From contig JAFGHL010000055.1 in the NCBI GenBank assembly GCA_016930155.1, positions 1-54,918 of the forward strand: 54,918 nt of DNA. The letters run 5' to 3'. Below the pieces are notes generated by a model. That model searched no databases. It had not been told where the DNA came from and saw only the letters and a list, made by a program, of their open reading frames with translations. This stretch comes from Dehalococcoidia bacterium (GTDB lineage Bacteria; Chloroflexota; Dehalococcoidia; GIF9; UBA5629). The position numbers and the translations under genes were made by a program. Shown here piece after piece: positions 53,160-54,918 of the stretch. Each line of letters begins with the position of its first letter. The first letter of the stretch is position 1.

Positions 53160-53930
53160 TTATCCGGCGTACATGCCGCCGGTCACTACGATGTTTTCGC
53201 AGTTCACATAGCTCGATTCGTCCGAGGCCAGGAAAACCACCACCTTGGCCACCTCATCCGGCTCACCGATGCGCCCCAGAGGTATCTGCTTGACCGCCAT
53301 ATCAAGTATCTCAGGAACCCCCCATATGGGCTGGGAGAACCGCGTGCGTATAAATGAAGGAGAGATGGAATTGCAGCGGATACCGAAGGGACCAAGCTCG
53401 GTAGCCATCATCCTGGTCATGTGTATCATGCCGGCCTTGCTGACGGCATAGATCGCCAGCATGGGATCCGGTCGCATGCCTCCCGCCGAGGCGACGTTGA
53501 TAATATTGCAGGGCTTCTTATTATCGATCGACAGCTTGGCTATGCCCAGTGACAGGAAATAGGGGCCTTTGAGGTTGACCGACATGATCTTGTCCCAGAG
53601 TTTCTCATCGTGTTGAAGCATGGGGCCGAAGAAGGGGCTGACAGCGGCGCAGTTGACCAGGATATCCACTACACCGAAATCTGCCTTGGCCTTCTCCACC
53701 AGCCTATTCACGTCTTCCATTACACCCATGTCGGTGCCGGCCCAGACCGCTTTCCTGCCCTTGCTCTTGACCTCGTCGGCCAATCCCTGCAAGCTGTCGG
53801 TCTTCTTGTCGCACATCAGGATATCCGCGCCGGCCTCAGCCAGCTTGAGTACGGTTGCCTTGCCTATACCGCCCCCGGCGCCGGTCACCAGGGCTGATTT
53901 TCCGAGAAGGGGCTGATAACTGTTAGCCAT
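53160..53930 (-). CDS. Short-chain dehydrogenase/reductase
   Basis: The 256-aa SDR has the cofactor loop ALVTGAGGGIGKAT, the NNAG equivalent NCAAV, catalytic Ser in NVASAGG and the YAVSK motif. Classical SDRs of this kind oxidise or reduce hydroxyl/keto groups on alcohols or acyl-CoAs with NAD(P). It is the first gene of the SDR-dehydratase-ligase-livG-livF operon (16 nt to the next enzyme), with a GGAGG ribosome site. A role in supplying or removing the hydroxyacid substrate is likely; the exact substrate is unknown. Confidence 0.9.
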   Translation of the reverse strand: MANSYQPLLGKSALVTGAGGGIGKATVLKLAEAGADILMCDKKTDSLQGLADEVKSKGRKAVWAGTDMGVMEDVNRLVEKAKADFGVVDILVNCAAVSPFFGPMLQHDEKLWDKIMSVNLKGPYFLSLGIAKLSIDNKKPCNIINVASAGGMRPDPMLAIYAVSKAGMIHMTRMMATELGPFGIRCNSISPSFIRTRFSQPIWGVPEILDMAVKQIPLGRIGEPDEVAKVVVFLASDESSYVNCENIVVTGGMYAG

Positions 53931-54075
53931 AGGGAATACCTCCTGAATTTAAAAAAGATTTTGAAAGCTAAGGCTGCAGAGTATTCTAACACCTGCTCGA
54001 AAAAGGGGTCAAACCACGTGAAGAGCATCCGCAGAAGTGCAAATCACAGGTGTGGATGCACAGGGAAGGTTGGTG

Positions 54076-54918
54076 TCAAGCATTTAAAGCCACGCCGTCG
54101 CTTTCCAGAGCTTTCCGCATGGCTGCTATGGCGACTTCGACCTGGCTGCCGGTTGGCCTGCGCGTGGTCATGGCCTGCAGCCACAATCCGGGCATCAGAA
54201 GCCAGTGGATCAGGCGGTTATGGCTGTAGCCTGCTTCGAATTTGATCAGCTCGTAGCTGAGTGCGGCTATAACAGGTAGCAGCAGAATGCGTGAGGCAAT
54301 GCTGATCCAGATGGGAGGGCGGCCCAGCAGGGCGAAGACGGCAATGGCCAGAACCAGTACTACAAGCAGGAAGCTGGTGCCGCAGCGCGTATGAGCGGTG
54401 GAATACTTCATCACGTCGGCCACTTCCAGCGGCGCTCCTGCCTCGTAGGCGTTTACTGACATGTGTTCGGCGCCGTGGTAGGCGAAAATCTCGCGGATGT
54501 CCTTCATGCGTCCTATGGCAGCAAGATAGACGATAAAGAGGATAATGCGGATCACACCCTCGATGATGTTGCTGAGAAAAGCCGAAGCTATAAACGGATC
54601 CAGCAGTCTGGCCAACAGCAAGGGAAGGATAAAAAAAAGTGCGACTGCAAGCGCAACGCCCATGATCAAGCTGCCCCAGATCATGCCCGGGGTGATCTTC
54701 TCCTGCTCCGTCTCCGTAGATACCTGCGCCGAATACATCAGGGCGCCCGTGCCTAATACCACAGTCTCAATGAGGACTATCACCCCCCTGATCAGCGGGA
54801 CCTCCCGCCATTTGCCCTTGTAGAGCGTTGCCAGCGGGCGGGCGCTGACCTCGATGCCGCCGTCCATCCTGCGCACAGCGATGGATGTGCTGTTACGGCC
54901 GCGAATCATCACGCCTCC
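54076..54918 (-). CDS. DUF1385 membrane protein (5' end outside window)
   Basis: The frame is open to the window edge, reading GGVMIRGRNSTSIAVRR, which is the internal GVMMRG-type motif of DUF1385 proteins. The true start therefore lies beyond 54918. About 280 residues are visible, with several membrane helices and the conserved AYHGAEHMSVNAYEAG and HTRCGTSFLLVV segments containing His, Glu and Cys. Family function is unknown; it is often found near prfA/rpmE in Gram-positives. It is separated from the SDR gene by 145 bp with no recognised feature. Confidence 0.88.
   Translation of the reverse strand, partial: GGVMIRGRNSTSIAVRRMDGGIEVSARPLATLYKGKWREVPLIRGVIVLIETVVLGTGALMYSAQVSTETEQEKITPGMIWGSLIMGVALAVALFFILPLLLARLLDPFIASAFLSNIIEGVIRIILFIVYLAAIGRMKDIREIFAYHGAEHMSVNAYEAGAPLEVADVMKYSTAHTRCGTSFLLVVLVLAIAVFALLGRPPIWISIASRILLLPVIAALSYELIKFEAGYSHNRLIHWLLMPGLWLQAMTTRRPTGSQVEVAIAAMRKALESDGVALNA

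Overview
This window looks like a chromosomal segment from a Chloroflexota bacterium, most probably of the class Dehalococcoidia. That placement is an inference from gene content: a DUF5679 mini-protein, an actinobacterial-type inositol-lipid cluster, a geranylgeranyl-reductase-like flavoprotein beside undecaprenyl synthase, and a lysine pathway split into lysA and dapB-asd-dapA. No rRNA or tRNA gene is present to confirm it. Most of the window is tightly packed housekeeping DNA with start/stop overlaps; the exception is one foreign block at about 7.3-15.6 kb.

Layout. 1-566: the rplM end and rpsI, closed by a strong terminator. 599-7190 (minus): a B12-binding radical SAM enzyme, then an ahcY-metK-phosphohexomutase-PGI/PMI operon. 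7277-15127 (plus): an accessory element with an IS110/Piv-type DEDD recombinase, a minimal tyrosine recombinase, a zinc-finger protein, a HerA/A32-like packaging ATPase, a small membrane protein, two consecutive beta-rich candidate capsid proteins, a glycine-rich membrane protein, a spike-like protein, a holin-like peptide and a final membrane protein. It has no terminase, portal or tail gene. I read it as a compact provirus of a tailless, possibly membrane-containing virus. Three related palindromic sites lie at the two control points of the element. 15126-15644: two tiny membrane peptides, a degenerate 25-bp repeat cluster and a terminator.

15632-22341: an APH-like/P-loop kinase fusion, lysA with an unusual N-terminal extension, and dnaX-ebfC-recR-recO. 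22474-27787 (plus): rpsO-pnp-dapB-asd-dapA. 27830-33818 (minus): a DUF3795 protein, purA, and an inositol phospholipid cluster (inositol-1-phosphate synthase, PimA-like glycosyltransferase, PIP-synthase-like CDP-alcohol transferase), followed upstream by a tandem universal stress protein. 33884-34732: a PHP phosphoesterase and a DUF5679 mini-protein. 34838-39662 (minus): nusA-rnpM-infB-rbfA-truB without rimP, behind a clear promoter and an attenuator-like terminator. 39836-44461 (minus): isoprenoid and cell-envelope sugar genes.

44863-53930: a catabolic island. A branched-chain-type ABC transporter is split, with the binding protein and permeases on plus and the ATPases on minus. The ATPases are cotranscribed with an acyl-CoA ligase, a 4-hydroxybutyryl-CoA-dehydratase-family enzyme that keeps all its cluster ligands, and a short-chain dehydrogenase. 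Together these suggest uptake, CoA activation and radical dehydration of an organic acid. The window ends inside a DUF1385 membrane protein gene.
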